Positions 53,086 through 62,373 of a DNA stretch of 64,000 bases are shown here, piece by piece (within the stretch, counting starts at the first letter, position 1; each line of letters opens with the position of its first letter). The DNA is from Pygmaiobacter massiliensis (lineage in GTDB: Bacteria > Bacillota > Clostridia > Oscillospirales > Ruminococcaceae), in assembly GCA_022778585.1 (NCBI GenBank), contig JALFTI010000010.1, forward strand, positions 62,001 to 126,000, written 5' to 3'. The notes below the pieces were generated by a model. The model was not told the DNA's origin and made no database searches. It was given only the letters and a program-made list of their open reading frames with translations. The position numbers and the translations under genes were made by a program.

Positions 53086-53266
53086 TTATTCTGCAAGCCA
53101 TTAATTACCAACAGAATGCAGCCCCGCGCAGGGTAAAAGCAAAAATATTTATGTAAAGCTAAATGCCTTTTCAGAACACATTAAATGTTTGGTGTGGTTT
53201 GTAAAGCCCCAAACAGTCACCGGCTTTCTTTACTTAGGGCTTTAGCTTACAGCAGGCCGCTTTTTC
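53086..53266. other. Intergenic region before CoA-transferase promoter, nothing recognised
   Basis: The AT-rich stretch between the clpX terminator and the promoter at 53267. Only short, unsupported open frames are present. Confidence 0.5.
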
Positions 53267-53295
53267 TTGACCTTATCTGCCAAACTCAGTATAAT
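53267..53295 (+). promoter_or_regulatory. Strong sigma-A promoter of CoA-transferase gene
   Basis: TTGACC (53267-53272), 17-bp spacer, TATAAT (53290-53295). Near consensus, fitting a highly expressed fermentation gene. Confidence 0.88.
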
Positions 53296-53354
53296 AAGTT
53301 TGATATGTCCCATATTTTGAAAGGGCTGGTCATCATAAAGGAGGAATTTCCAAG

Positions 53355-54695
53355 ATGTCGTTTGAACAGGAATATAAGCAGAAACTAACCACCGCCGAAG
53401 AGGCTGTCAAGGTGGTTAAATCTGGCGATTGGGTGGACTTTGGCTGGTGTGCTGGCACCCCTGTGGCTTTGGACGCCGCCCTTGCTGCCCGCTATGAGGA
53501 ACTGACCGATGTAAAATTGCGCGGCGGCGTTCTTCTGCGTCAGCTGGAGATTTTTAAAGTACCGGATGTGGCCAAGCACTTCACCTGGAATTCCTGGCAT
53601 ATGTCCGGCGCAGAGCGCAAAATGATCGCTTCCGGTTGTTCGTTCTATGGACCGATGCGCTATTCGGAGCTGCCCCGTTTCTACCGGGAAAACATTGAAC
53701 CCAACGATGTATTGATGATTCAGGTTGCCCCCATGGACCAGCACGGTTACTTTAACTTTGGTCCGCAGGCTTCGCATCTGGCTGCTGCCTGCGAAATCAG
53801 CAAAAAGATCATCGTAGAGGTAAACAAAAATATGCCTCGTTGCCTGGGCGGCTTTGAAGAGGGAATCCACATCTCGAAGGTGGATATGATTGTGGAGCAT
53901 GACTCTCCCATTGGCATTTTGCCCGCCGGCGGCCCCGCCACCGAAGTGGATGAAGCCGTTGCCAAGCTGATTGTGAACGAAATTCCCAACGGTGCCTGTC
54001 TGCAGCTGGGTATCGGAGGTATGCCCAATGCAGTTGGCAGCTTGATTGCTCAGTCGGATCTGAAGGATCTGGGCGTTCATACCGAAATGTATGTGGACGG
54101 CTTTGTTGATATGGTAAATGCCGGAAAGATTACCGGTGCCCGCAAAAATATCGACAAAGGACGGCAGGTTTATGCTTTTGGCGCCGGTACCCAAAAGCTG
54201 TATGACTACCTGGACAATAACCCCGCCTGCATGTCCGCTCCGGTAAACTATACAAATGACGCCCGTGTCATCGGCCAGATCGACAATTTTATGTCGATCA
54301 ACAATGCCGTCAACCTGGACCTGTTCGGTCAGGTCAACGCGGAATCTGCCGGCACCAAGCATATCAGCGGCGCTGGCGGCCAGCTGGACTTTGTGATGGG
54401 CGCATATCTTTCCAAGGGCGGTAAAAGCTTTATCTGCTGCTCTTCCGCATTCCAGGACAAAGAGGGGAACCTGAAGTCCCGCATTTTGCCTACTTTGGAC
54501 AATGGTTCCATTGTAACCGATACTCGCTGCAATACCATGTATTTGGTAACCGAGTATGGCATTGTAAACCTGAAGGGTATGACCACCTGGCAGCGCGCGG
54601 AGGCCATTATCAGCATTGCTCACCCCAACTTCCGGGAAGATCTGATTGCCAGTGCTGAAAAAATGAAGATTTGGCGCAATTCCAATAAGCGCTGA
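53355..54695 (+). CDS. Butyryl-CoA:acetate CoA-transferase type (acetyl-CoA hydrolase/transferase family)
   Basis: This 446-aa family I CoA-transferase-like enzyme has [21 protein letters not shown] (in part), [12 protein letters not shown] (about 217-228), the region with catalytic Glu in [19 protein letters not shown] (about 324-342) and [17 protein letters not shown] (about 345-361). The [10 protein letters not shown]...GGKSFI pattern is the mark used for butyryl-CoA:acetate CoA-transferases of Faecalibacterium/Roseburia. It swaps CoA from butyryl-CoA to acetate, releasing butyrate. 4-hydroxybutyrate CoA-transferase is a close alternative. Strong promoter and AAGGAGG ribosome site; monocistronic. 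Confidence 0.88.
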   Translation: MSFEQEYKQKLTTAEEAVKVVKSGDWVDFGWCAGTPVALDAALAARYEELTDVKLRGGVLLRQLEIFKVPDVAKHFTWNSWHMSGAERKMIASGCSFYGPMRYSELPRFYRENIEPNDVLMIQVAPMDQHGYFNFGPQASHLAAACEISKKIIVEVNKNMPRCLGGFEEGIHISKVDMIVEHDSPIGILPAGGPATEVDEAVAKLIVNEIPNGACLQLGIGGMPNAVGSLIAQSDLKDLGVHTEMYVDGFVDMVNAGKITGARKNIDKGRQVYAFGAGTQKLYDYLDNNPACMSAPVNYTNDARVIGQIDNFMSINNAVNLDLFGQVNAESAGTKHISGAGGQLDFVMGAYLSKGGKSFICCSSAFQDKEGNLKSRILPTLDNGSIVTDTRCNTMYLVTEYGIVNLKGMTTWQRAEAIISIAHPNFREDLIASAEKMKIWRNSNKR

Positions 54696-54722
54696 TTGCC
54701 TGCCGGAACTTAAAATGTTCAT

Positions 54723-54759
54723 AAAAAAGCCCAAAGCATTTAAAGGCTTTGGGCTTTTT
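54723..54759. terminator. Bidirectional intrinsic terminator
   Basis: AAAAAGCCCAAAGC pairs with GCTTTGGGCTTTTT over loop ATTTAAAG. It ends the CoA-transferase transcript (plus) and can stop the permease transcript (minus). Confidence 0.9.
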
Positions 54760-54827
54760 GTTTTCTCTTCTGAAAGCTTTCAGGGGCGAAAATAGTGCTC
54801 GCTGGCAACTTAAATAACCTAGGTATT

Positions 54828-56141
54828 TCAGTCTGCGTTTTCCTCCGCAGTCTGTTCGTTCGCCGGCTGTACGATCTCCTCGTCAAACTGGTAGGTATTG
54901 CCGGGCAACACTGCGTTCAGGAAAATACCTAAAATTGCGGCAATAGCAAGACCCGAAAAGGAAATGCTCAAATCCTCGGATAAAACAAAGGTAATACCAC
55001 CAATGCTGTTAAAGCCCAAAGCACTTACCAAAATAACGGCCGCCACAATCAGGTTGCGGGTATTGGTAAGGTCAACCTTGTGCTCCACCATATTGCGCAC
55101 ACCAATGGCACTGATCATGCCATAAAGAATGAAGCTTACGCCGCCAATAATTGCGGTGGGAATGGAATGCACTAGCTCGCCAAACTTGGGGAAGAAGGAA
55201 AGTACCACCGCAAAGCAAGCAGCAATTTCCATTACAATGGGATCGTATATTTTTGTCAGCGCCAAAACACCGGTATTTTCCCCATAGGTTGTGTTGGCAG
55301 GGGCCCCAAATAGACCCGCCAGACTGGTGGCAAGGCCGTCGCCCAACAAAGTGCGGTGCAAGCCGGGGTCTTGAATATAATTGCGGCCGGTGGTAGCGCT
55401 GATTGCCGCAATGTCACCAATGTGTTCCATCATAGTGGCAAGGGCAATAGGCATAATAGTTAATGTGGCGCTAATGCTGAACTTTGCCATGGTAATAGGA
55501 GCCATAGAAAAAACTGCAGCCTGCTGCACTTGGGAAAAATCCACTCGGTGCAGAACAATTGCCGCCAGATACGATACCACAATACCAATTAAAATTGGCA
55601 CAATGCGCACCATGCCGCGTCCCCACACATTGCAGATCACAATGGTTCCCAGCGCAATCAAGGCCAGCAGCCAGTCGGTACTGGCATTCGCCACAGCGGA
55701 AGGCGCCAAAATCAGGCCAATGGCAATAATAATGGGGCCGGTAACCACCGGCGGAAAAAAGCGCATAACCCGGCGAATACCAAAGGTTCTAACCAGCGCG
55801 GACATTACAACATACAATAACCCTGCTGCCACAACGCCGCCGCAGGCATAGGGCAAAAGCTCGGTATTGGGTTTTCCGTCCACCATGGGCGCCACCATGG
55901 CATAGCCTCCCAAAAACGCAAAGGAAGACCCTAAAAAGGCCGGCACTTTGCCGCCGGTAATCAGGTGGAACAGCAAGGTTCCAAGTCCGGCAAACAAAAG
56001 TGTTGTGGAAACATCCAGTCCGGTCATCAAAGGTACCAATACCGTGGCGCCAAACATGGCAAAGGTATGCTGCAACCCCAGCAGCATCATTTTAGGCAGC
56101 CCCAATTTATGGGCGTCATAAATCGGTTCGTTTGTCTGCAC
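54828..56141 (-). CDS. uraA: NCS2 family uracil/xanthine permease
   Basis: This 437-aa protein has about 14 hydrophobic segments, with GLQHTFAMFGATVLVPLMTGLDV (in part, about 21-40), FLGSSFAFLGGYAMVAP (about 71-87), and the NCS2 signature GAPANTTYGENTGVLALT (about 280-297). It imports uracil or xanthine with H+. GTG at 56141 is preferred: AAAGGGAGG lies 6 bases upstream, while an in-frame ATG at 56195 would place the leader hairpin inside the gene. uraA is the best family match; xanthine transport cannot be excluded. The C-terminus is acidic. Confidence 0.93.
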   Translation of the reverse strand: MQTNEPIYDAHKLGLPKMMLLGLQHTFAMFGATVLVPLMTGLDVSTTLLFAGLGTLLFHLITGGKVPAFLGSSFAFLGGYAMVAPMVDGKPNTELLPYACGGVVAAGLLYVVMSALVRTFGIRRVMRFFPPVVTGPIIIAIGLILAPSAVANASTDWLLALIALGTIVICNVWGRGMVRIVPILIGIVVSYLAAIVLHRVDFSQVQQAAVFSMAPITMAKFSISATLTIMPIALATMMEHIGDIAAISATTGRNYIQDPGLHRTLLGDGLATSLAGLFGAPANTTYGENTGVLALTKIYDPIVMEIAACFAVVLSFFPKFGELVHSIPTAIIGGVSFILYGMISAIGVRNMVEHKVDLTNTRNLIVAAVILVSALGFNSIGGITFVLSEDLSISFSGLAIAAILGIFLNAVLPGNTYQFDEEIVQPANEQTAEENAD

Positions 56142-56164
56142 AACAATCCTCCCTTTCACAACGC

Positions 56165-56193
56165 GGCTGTATTGGAAATCATCCAATACAGCC
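56165..56193 (-). promoter_or_regulatory. Perfect hairpin in the permease leader
   Basis: On the minus strand GGCTGTATTGG, 7-base loop, CCAATACAGCC; 11 bp without mismatch, ending 15 bases before the ribosome site. No T-run follows, so it is not a simple terminator. It may affect mRNA stability or bind a regulator. It does not match the PyrR or purine riboswitch patterns I know. Confidence 0.5.
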
Positions 56194-56223
56194 ATATTTT
56201 CCCCAATATTTTCTTTCTATATG

Positions 56224-56252
56224 ATGATACAAAAAGGGACAAGTCCTGTCAA
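56224..56252 (-). promoter_or_regulatory. Sigma-A promoter of permease gene
   Basis: TTGACA (56252-56247), 17-bp spacer, TATCAT (56229-56224). Confidence 0.8.
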
Positions 56253-56307
56253 TCATTTTAGGCGTTTTCCAATTTTTTTGTTTTGCTAACGCCAATTATC
56301 AAATAAT

Positions 56308-56778
56308 CTATTTGACATCTTTCTCCTTAACAGATACTTTTTTCATTACAAAATTTTTAAGGAAAAATCCTTGCCGCTCTACTTGTTGTTCCTTTATAAC
56401 CTGATAACCTCTTTTTTCAAAAAAAGGCCTTGCCGTAATGGAAGCCTGAAGCGTAATATTTCCTCTAATAGCATGTTCCAATTGGTCGCAAATAGCAGTC
56501 GCAATTCCTTCTCCCTGATGGTTGGCATGAACAAAAAGTCGATCCAGATAACCCGTTTTGTCTATATCTCCAAAGCCTACAATCACTCCATTTTCAATCG
56601 CAACAATGCTGTAATGTTGCTGAAGTGATCGATTCCATTTTTCCAAATCAATCGGCCTGGCAGCCCACACATTCAACTGTTCTTCGGTATCATCTTTCGC
56701 ATTGACAGTATGTACTGTGTTGTAAAACAATTCTGTAATTTCCTCGCAATCTGACGGCTGATATTCTCGAATTATCAT
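56308..56778 (-). CDS. GNAT family N-acetyltransferase
   Basis: This 156-aa protein starts MIIREYQPSDCEEITELFYNTVHTVN, a clear GNAT N-terminus. Motif A is LFVHANHQGEGIATAICDQLE (in part; QGEGIA acetyl-CoA loop, about 86-91) and motif B FFEKRGYQVIKEQQVERQG. The family of small-molecule/protein acetyltransferases has unknown substrate here. The start at 56778 is chosen for AGGAAGAG upstream; an in-frame ATG at 56811 is weak. Base composition is visibly more AT-rich than the neighbouring genes, which suggests recent acquisition. Confidence 0.9.
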   Translation of the reverse strand: MIIREYQPSDCEEITELFYNTVHTVNAKDDTEEQLNVWAARPIDLEKWNRSLQQHYSIVAIENGVIVGFGDIDKTGYLDRLFVHANHQGEGIATAICDQLEHAIRGNITLQASITARPFFEKRGYQVIKEQQVERQGFFLKNFVMKKVSVKEKDVK

Positions 56779-56811
56779 ATTTCTCTTCCTATATAAAATT
56801 CTTTTTCGCAT

Positions 56812-57455
56812 TTTTAAACTGTCTTGCAGACATCAAATCTACAGGGGATCAACCTGTATAAGTAGCACTATAATCGCAGTTCTCCTTAAAAGATCTCTAT
56901 CCAGGCAGATCTCAGTTGCCTGTAGGCGTTGTATCAAAAAACTAGCTCAGGCACAAGGTAACCATACTTTGGCGTTTTCTTTTACTGGCAGTTGGTATTG
57001 CGATAATATAGATACCAAACACTTGCAAAAAATAAAAATTTTTATATTACTTTTAAAAGTATAACATCTCTTTCTTTTACAGTAAAATTCACTTTAGCCC
57101 TTTTTCTGGCTAATTTTTAATAAAGTTCTTAGCCTGTGCCTATGCCTTAGTACCCAACTTTCGGTCAAATAATACGGTTACTCCATTAATCATCTGCCTT
57201 TTACACCCATACATACCATGTAAAGCTAGCCGGGTAAAATCTAAATTGATTATAAGCATACGGCAAGGCTATTTCAGAAAAAGTTTATGGCGCCCTTTCT
57301 TTGCACAAGAGCAGGGAAGAGCCCATTTTCCTCCCCTCAACTTTAGCATAGCGTATACATAGGGATTACTTATCTACATATCCTTTATACCATTTTCAAA
57401 AAGCTTCAATTTAATCTTCATATCTGATTTTTATCTCGTCTAAAAGCCCCTGCCG
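56812..57455. other. AT-rich intergenic stretch without recognisable gene
   Basis: About 640 bases, much richer in A/T than the flanks. On the minus strand a short reading near 57038-57110 (VKVNFTVKERDVILLKVI before a stop) looks protein-like but has no start or continuation, so it may be a gene remnant. TTAGCC/GGCTAA plus T5 (57094-57118) is a weak plus-strand terminator-like hairpin. No inverted-repeat ends or transposase were found. Confidence 0.45.
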
Positions 57456-57484
57456 TTGCGCTTATTGGCTAAATAGGATATAAT
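57456..57484 (+). promoter_or_regulatory. Sigma-A promoter of lon
   Basis: TTGCGC (57456-57461), 17-bp spacer, TATAAT (57479-57484). It leaves a leader of about 160 nt before lon. Confidence 0.75.
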
Positions 57485-57592
57485 AATATGGTATAAGTTT
57501 GCCCGCGGTTCTTTTTGTGCTGGTTCTCCGGTGGGAAACCGACAGGCTTTATTGCTTTGCCAAAAGGACGCGGCTTTTGCCATAACATTAAC

Positions 57593-57630
57593 CTGCCTTT
57601 TTACATCTTTATAAAATGCAAAAAAGGCAG
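57593..57630 (+). promoter_or_regulatory. Hairpin upstream of the lon ribosome site
   Basis: CTGCCTTTTT (57593-57602) pairs with AAAAAGGCAG (57621-57630), 18-base loop, about 11 bases before the GGAGG of lon. It might modulate lon translation or act as a thermosensor-like element; only the pairing is seen. Confidence 0.45.
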
Positions 57631-57650
57631 CAATCAAGCGGAGGCTTTTT

Positions 57651-60113
57651 ATGTCTACAGCAATTAAAGTAAAACTGAAACGGGATAAGGACCACCAGGA
57701 GTTGACCCTTCCCGCAATTGCCCTGCGGGGACTTGTAGTGTTCCCCAACAATGTGGTGCATTTTGAGGTTGGCCGTCCCCAGTCCATTGCAGCGGTGCAG
57801 TCTGCAATGGAACACAATTCCCATATTTTCCTGATTGCACAGAAAGATATGGACCTGGATAACCCTGGCTTTTCGGACCTGTACAACTATGGTGTAGTGT
57901 CCGAAGTAAAGCAGATTTTGCGGGTGTCAGATGATCTTGTTAAGGTTTTGGTGGAAGGCAAATATCGTGCCCGCCTGCTGAAGCTGAACACCGAAGGCGA
58001 CTATCTGGAAGCAACCGTGAAACAGTCTCCGGTGCGCCAGGTGCGCCAAGCAGATGCCGAGCGGGCCGAAGCACTGGTGCGCACCGTGCGGGAAGCGTTT
58101 GAAGAATATCTTTCGCTGAACCCTCAGCTTCCGAAAGATGTAATCTACAATATTATTACCAATGAAAACCCGGCTTATCTAAGCGAATATGTGCCTTCCA
58201 ACCTGCTGTTTAAATACGCCGACAAACAAAAAATTCTCGACGAGAGCAGTGTATTGAGCCGGTTGGAAATGCTGGTTAAAATTTTCAGCAAAGAAACCAA
58301 AATTCTTTCCATCGAGAAAGAAATTCAGGAAAAGGTTTCCGAGCAGATGGACAAAAACCAGCGCGATTATTTTCTGCGCGAGCAGATGCGGGCTATTTCG
58401 GATGAGCTGGATGACCCGGACGACACCCGGGAAGAAGCCGAAAACTACCGCAAAAAAATCGACAGTTTGCCCCTAACGGAAGAAGCACGGGAAAAGCTTT
58501 TAAAGGAGGCCGACCGGCTTTTCAAAATGCAGGGCAACAGCCAGGAAGCGTCGGTTATTCGCACCTATCTGGATATTTGTCTGGAGCTTCCCTGGGACCG
58601 CACCACGCCGGATACCATGGATGTGGCCAAGGCCCAGGCCATTTTGGACCGGGAGCACTATGGCCTTACCAAGGTGAAGGACCGCATTTTGGAAATTTTG
58701 GCGGTGCACAAACTTTCCAACCAGCTTCCCAGCCAGATTATCTGCCTGGTGGGACCTCCGGGTGTGGGCAAAACCTCCATTGCAACCTCTATTGCCAAGT
58801 GCCTGGGCCGCAAATATGCCCGCATGTCGCTGGGCGGTGTGCGGGATGAAGCCGAAATCCGCGGACACCGGCGCACCTATATCGGCGCCATGCCCGGCAA
58901 GATTATCAGCTCCATCAATACCGCCAAAACCAATAACCCGGTTATTCTTCTGGATGAAGTGGATAAACTGGCATCAGATTTTCGCGGCGACCCGGCAGCA
59001 GCCTTGCTGGAAGCCTTGGACCCGGAACAGAATTCCAGCTTTAAAGATTTGTACCTGGACATTCCGTTTGATTTAAGCAAGGTGCTGTTTATCACCACTG
59101 CAAACACCACCGACACCATTCCCCGGCCGCTTCTGGACCGGATGGATGTAATTGAACTGCCCAGCTACACCCGCATTGAAAAGTTCAACATTGCAAAGCG
59201 GCATCTGCTTCCCAAGCAGCTGAAGCTAAACGGACTGAAGGGTAAGGTTCGCCTGACCGATTCGGCGCTTTATGCTCTGGTAGACGGCTATACCCAGGAA
59301 GCCGGCGTGCGCGGCCTGGAGCGGGTTATTACCGAAGTGCTGCGCAAATGTGCTAAAAAAATTGCGCTGGAAGAATCCCAGGAAGAGGGGCAGGTCATTA
59401 CCGTTGCGGCCAAAAATTTGGCCGAGCTGATTGGCCCGGTTCGGGTAAAGCCCAATTACTCCAACAAAACCAACGCCGTGGGCATTGCCAACGGCCTGGC
59501 CTGGACCAGCGTAGGCGGCGAATTGCTTCCCATCGAGGTACAGATCATTGAAAATGGCACCGGCCAACTGGAATTGACCGGTTCGCTGGGAGATGTTATG
59601 AAGGAATCCGCCAAATTGGCATTGACCTACGCCAAAGTACATGGCGCTGAATACGGCATTACCCGCACCGACTACAAAAATATAGACATTCACATCCATG
59701 CCCCGGAAGGGGCCATTCCCAAGGATGGCCCTTCTGCCGGAATTACCCTTGCCACCGCGCTGATCTCTGCGCTTTCCGGCCGGCCGGTGCGCAGCGATGT
59801 TGCCATGACCGGTGAAATTACACTGCACGGCAATGTGCTGCCCATTGGCGGACTCAAGGAAAAATCCATGGCAGCTTACCGGGAAAAAATGAGCTGTGTG
59901 CTGGTTCCGGCTGACAATATGCCGGATTTGTACGAGGTTGACAATGCGGTAAAGGACGCTTTGCAGTTTATTCCCGTGCGGGAGCTTTCCCAGGCGCTGG
60001 CTGTAAACCTGCTGCCCCTGGGCGCCGGCGACAAAAAACGCACAGCCGCCCTTACAGCCGAGCCGCCTGCAGAAAAACAGCCCGAACGGCACAATGCTGC
60101 CCCCACACAGTAA
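57651..60113 (+). CDS. lon: ATP-dependent protease Lon
   Basis: This 820-aa LonA-type enzyme has the substrate-binding LAN domain (about 15-210), a coiled-coil, the AAA+ domain with [11 protein letters not shown] (about 367-377) and [12 protein letters not shown] (about 431-442), and the C-terminal protease domain with catalytic dyad Ser695 ([10 protein letters not shown]) and Lys738 (GGLKEK). It degrades damaged and regulatory proteins in the cytosol. GGAGG precedes the ATG. The last 30 residues are Ala/Pro/Glu-rich. Followed after 12 bases by ysxC, as in Bacillus (lonA-ysxC). Confidence 0.97.
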   Translation: MSTAIKVKLKRDKDHQELTLPAIALRGLVVFPNNVVHFEVGRPQSIAAVQSAMEHNSHIFLIAQKDMDLDNPGFSDLYNYGVVSEVKQILRVSDDLVKVLVEGKYRARLLKLNTEGDYLEATVKQSPVRQVRQADAERAEALVRTVREAFEEYLSLNPQLPKDVIYNIITNENPAYLSEYVPSNLLFKYADKQKILDESSVLSRLEMLVKIFSKETKILSIEKEIQEKVSEQMDKNQRDYFLREQMRAISDELDDPDDTREEAENYRKKIDSLPLTEEAREKLLKEADRLFKMQGNSQEASVIRTYLDICLELPWDRTTPDTMDVAKAQAILDREHYGLTKVKDRILEILAVHKLSNQLPSQIICLVGPPGVGKTSIATSIAKCLGRKYARMSLGGVRDEAEIRGHRRTYIGAMPGKIISSINTAKTNNPVILLDEVDKLASDFRGDPAAALLEALDPEQNSSFKDLYLDIPFDLSKVLFITTANTTDTIPRPLLDRMDVIELPSYTRIEKFNIAKRHLLPKQLKLNGLKGKVRLTDSALYALVDGYTQEAGVRGLERVITEVLRKCAKKIALEESQEEGQVITVAAKNLAELIGPVRVKPNYSNKTNAVGIANGLAWTSVGGELLPIEVQIIENGTGQLELTGSLGDVMKESAKLALTYAKVHGAEYGITRTDYKNIDIHIHAPEGAIPKDGPSAGITLATALISALSGRPVRSDVAMTGEITLHGNVLPIGGLKEKSMAAYREKMSCVLVPADNMPDLYEVDNAVKDALQFIPVRELSQALAVNLLPLGAGDKKRTAALTAEPPAEKQPERHNAAPTQ

Positions 60114-60125
60114 GCAGGAGGAAGT

Positions 60126-60722
60126 ATGAACTACAATAAAGCCGCTTTTTTGGCTTCTTATGGTTTGGCGTCACAGCTGCCCGCCGCCGACCGGCCTGAA
60201 ATTGTTTTTTCCGGCCGGTCCAATGTGGGGAAATCTTCTCTCATCAATAAGCTGTGCAACCGTAAAAATTTAGCCAGGGTAAGCGCTACACCGGGCAAAA
60301 CTGCAACCATTAACTACTATACCTTAGATTATGCATACCTGGTAGACCTGCCGGGCTATGGCTTTGCCCGGGTATCCCGTTCTGAACGGCAGCGCTGGGA
60401 TGACCTGATCAACCGCTATTTTGAACAGCCCAACCGCCGCCAGCTGCTTTTGCAGCTACTGGACAGCCGCCATGAACCTTCCGCCGATGACTGTATGATG
60501 ATGGAATATTTGCGTCATCATTCCATTCCGTTTGTGGTGGTTTTAACCAAGTCAGATAAGCTGAACAAAACCCAAAGCGCTGCGGCAACCGCGCATTTTC
60601 TGGAACTTTGCGCGCCCTACGGCTGTAAAGGCATCATCCTTACCAGCGCTCAAAAAGGCACTGGTATTGAAGAATTGAAGGCCTGTATCGAACCATTTGC
60701 AGCACAGGAGAATGCCGAATGA
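60126..60722 (+). CDS. ysxC: Ribosome biogenesis GTPase YsxC/EngB
   Basis: This 198-aa small TRAFAC GTPase has G1 GRSNVGKSSLINKL (30-43), G2 TPGKTATINYY, G3 DLPGYGFA (about 76-83) and G4 TKSDKL (about 141-146). It takes part in late 50S subunit assembly. lon-ysxC order is typical of Firmicutes. AGGAGG precedes the ATG. Overlaps the methyltransferase start by 4 bases. Confidence 0.96.
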   Translation: MNYNKAAFLASYGLASQLPAADRPEIVFSGRSNVGKSSLINKLCNRKNLARVSATPGKTATINYYTLDYAYLVDLPGYGFARVSRSERQRWDDLINRYFEQPNRRQLLLQLLDSRHEPSADDCMMMEYLRHHSIPFVVVLTKSDKLNKTQSAAATAHFLELCAPYGCKGIILTSAQKGTGIEELKACIEPFAAQENAE

Positions 60723-61477
60723 GTGCCTACCATGACTTTGCCTATTTTTATGACGGCTTCAATGTAGAGGCAGATTATGAGGCACTGCACCGATTTATAA
60801 AGGATTGCTTCAAAAGCCATGGTATTCAAAATGGGATTGTGGCTGATTTGGGCTGCGGAACAGGAGAACTGACCCTTCGCCTTGCCCAGGATGGGTATGA
60901 TATGATTGCGGTGGATGGTTCCGAGGACATGCTGGCCATTTTGAACGATAAGCGTTATGACCTGGAGCAAGGGGCAAGTATTTTGCTTTTACAGCAGGAT
61001 TTGACCCAATTAGACCTTTACGGAACCATTGTGGGGGCAGTGTCCACCTTTGACACCTTCAACCATATAGGACCGCTGGAACAGCTTAAGCAGGCGATTG
61101 GTCGGGTGGGGCTTTTTATGGAAAAAGGCGGTATCTTTGTATTCGACATGAATACTCCCTATAAGCACCGGGAAATACTGGCCAACAACACCTTTACTTT
61201 GGAGGACGAGGAGGCTGTTTGCATCTGGCACAACCAGCTGGAAGAGGACGCCGGCCGCACCCGCATTGATATTACCATTCATTATGAAGGGGAAGATGAA
61301 CCCTTCAAGGAAAGTTTTTACGAGTATATTTACCCGTTAGAACAGGTGCAGAAAATTTGCGAAGAAAGTGGTTTTTCCATTCTGCAAATTTTGGATGGCG
61401 AGCAGTTTGGCCCGCTTTGCCCAACTTCACAGCGGGCTATTTTTGTAGGGGAGAAGATTTTAGAATGTCAAAGTTAG
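60719..61477 (+). CDS. Class I SAM-dependent methyltransferase
   Basis: This 252-aa protein starts MSAYHDFAYFYDGFN. Motif I is VADLGCGTGELTLRLA (about 41-56), the acidic post-I VDGSEDML (about 64-71), and GAVSTFDTFNHIGPLEQL (about 104-121) is as in the Methyltransf_25-type family. The substrate is unknown. It starts inside ysxC (ATGA overlap) and overlaps hslO by 13 bases, so it is co-transcribed. Confidence 0.85.
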   Translation: MSAYHDFAYFYDGFNVEADYEALHRFIKDCFKSHGIQNGIVADLGCGTGELTLRLAQDGYDMIAVDGSEDMLAILNDKRYDLEQGASILLLQQDLTQLDLYGTIVGAVSTFDTFNHIGPLEQLKQAIGRVGLFMEKGGIFVFDMNTPYKHREILANNTFTLEDEEAVCIWHNQLEEDAGRTRIDITIHYEGEDEPFKESFYEYIYPLEQVQKICEESGFSILQILDGEQFGPLCPTSQRAIFVGEKILECQS

Positions 61478-62322
61478 TGCGTGCCATATCGGAAAACGGC
61501 GGAGTCGTCATTGCTATTTTGGACTCCACCGAGCCGGTGAGCGAAATGCAGAAAATTCACGATACCAGCGCACCGGTCACTGCTGCCCTGGGACGGCTTA
61601 TGACCGGCGCTGCCCTGATGGGCGCCATGCTGAAAAACCCCACCGATTCGCTCACTTTGCGGGTGTCGGGCGGGGGACCAGCCGGTTTATTGCTGGCGGT
61701 GGCAAGCGGTGCCGGCGACCTGAAAGCCTATGTACAAAATCCCCACGCCGATATGGCCGACCGACCGGACGGCAAATTGAATGTAGGAGGTGTAGTTGGC
61801 TCAAACGGCACCTTCTCGGTCGTTAAGGACCTTGGCATGAAGGAACCGTATGTGGGTCAGGTACCGCTTGTTTCGGGAGAAATTGCCGAAGATCTGTGCT
61901 CCTACTATACCACCAGCGAGCAGATTCCCACGGTATGCGCCCTTGGGGTATTGGTGGACCGGGACCTGTCGGTAAAAAAAGCAGGCGGTTATCTTTTACA
62001 GCTTCTGCCCGGAGCTACCGACCAGGAAATTGATTTATTGGAAGAAAACCTTGCCCATATGCAAAGCATGACCCAGCTTTTGGAAAGCGGGCACACCGTA
62101 TACGAAATTATCAATATGGTAATGGCCGGCTTCTCCCCAAATGTACTGGATGAACAGCCGGTCTGTTATCACTGCGACTGCAGCAGAGAGCGGGTGGAGC
62201 GCGCCTATATCAGCCTGGGCAAAAAGGAGCTTGCAAAGATTGCCAGCGAGCAGGAAGAGGTAGAACTGACCTGCCAGTTCTGCAATAAAGCCTACACCTT
62301 CCGCACTGCGGATTATATTTGA
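61465..62322 (+). CDS. hslO: 33 kDa chaperonin (redox-regulated Hsp33)
   Basis: This 285-aa protein starts MSKLVRAISENGGVVIAILD. It has GRLMTGAALMGAMLK (about 36-50) and the C-terminal zinc redox switch with CYHCDC (about 233-238) and CQFC (about 272-275); the cysteines form disulfides under oxidation and activate holdase function. ATG at 61465 is chosen because GGGGAG lies upstream and homology begins there. Confidence 0.95.
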   Translation: MSKLVRAISENGGVVIAILDSTEPVSEMQKIHDTSAPVTAALGRLMTGAALMGAMLKNPTDSLTLRVSGGGPAGLLLAVASGAGDLKAYVQNPHADMADRPDGKLNVGGVVGSNGTFSVVKDLGMKEPYVGQVPLVSGEIAEDLCSYYTTSEQIPTVCALGVLVDRDLSVKKAGGYLLQLLPGATDQEIDLLEENLAHMQSMTQLLESGHTVYEIINMVMAGFSPNVLDEQPVCYHCDCSRERVERAYISLGKKELAKIASEQEEVELTCQFCNKAYTFRTADYI

Positions 62323-62373
62323 CCGTTTTTCCATTGTATTGGAACGGTTTTTGCTTAGAAGGAGCTTTCACCG

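Noticed and set aside
57440-57886. 148-codon minus-strand frame over the lon start
   Set aside because: Overlaps the lon promoter and N-terminus; no family resemblance.
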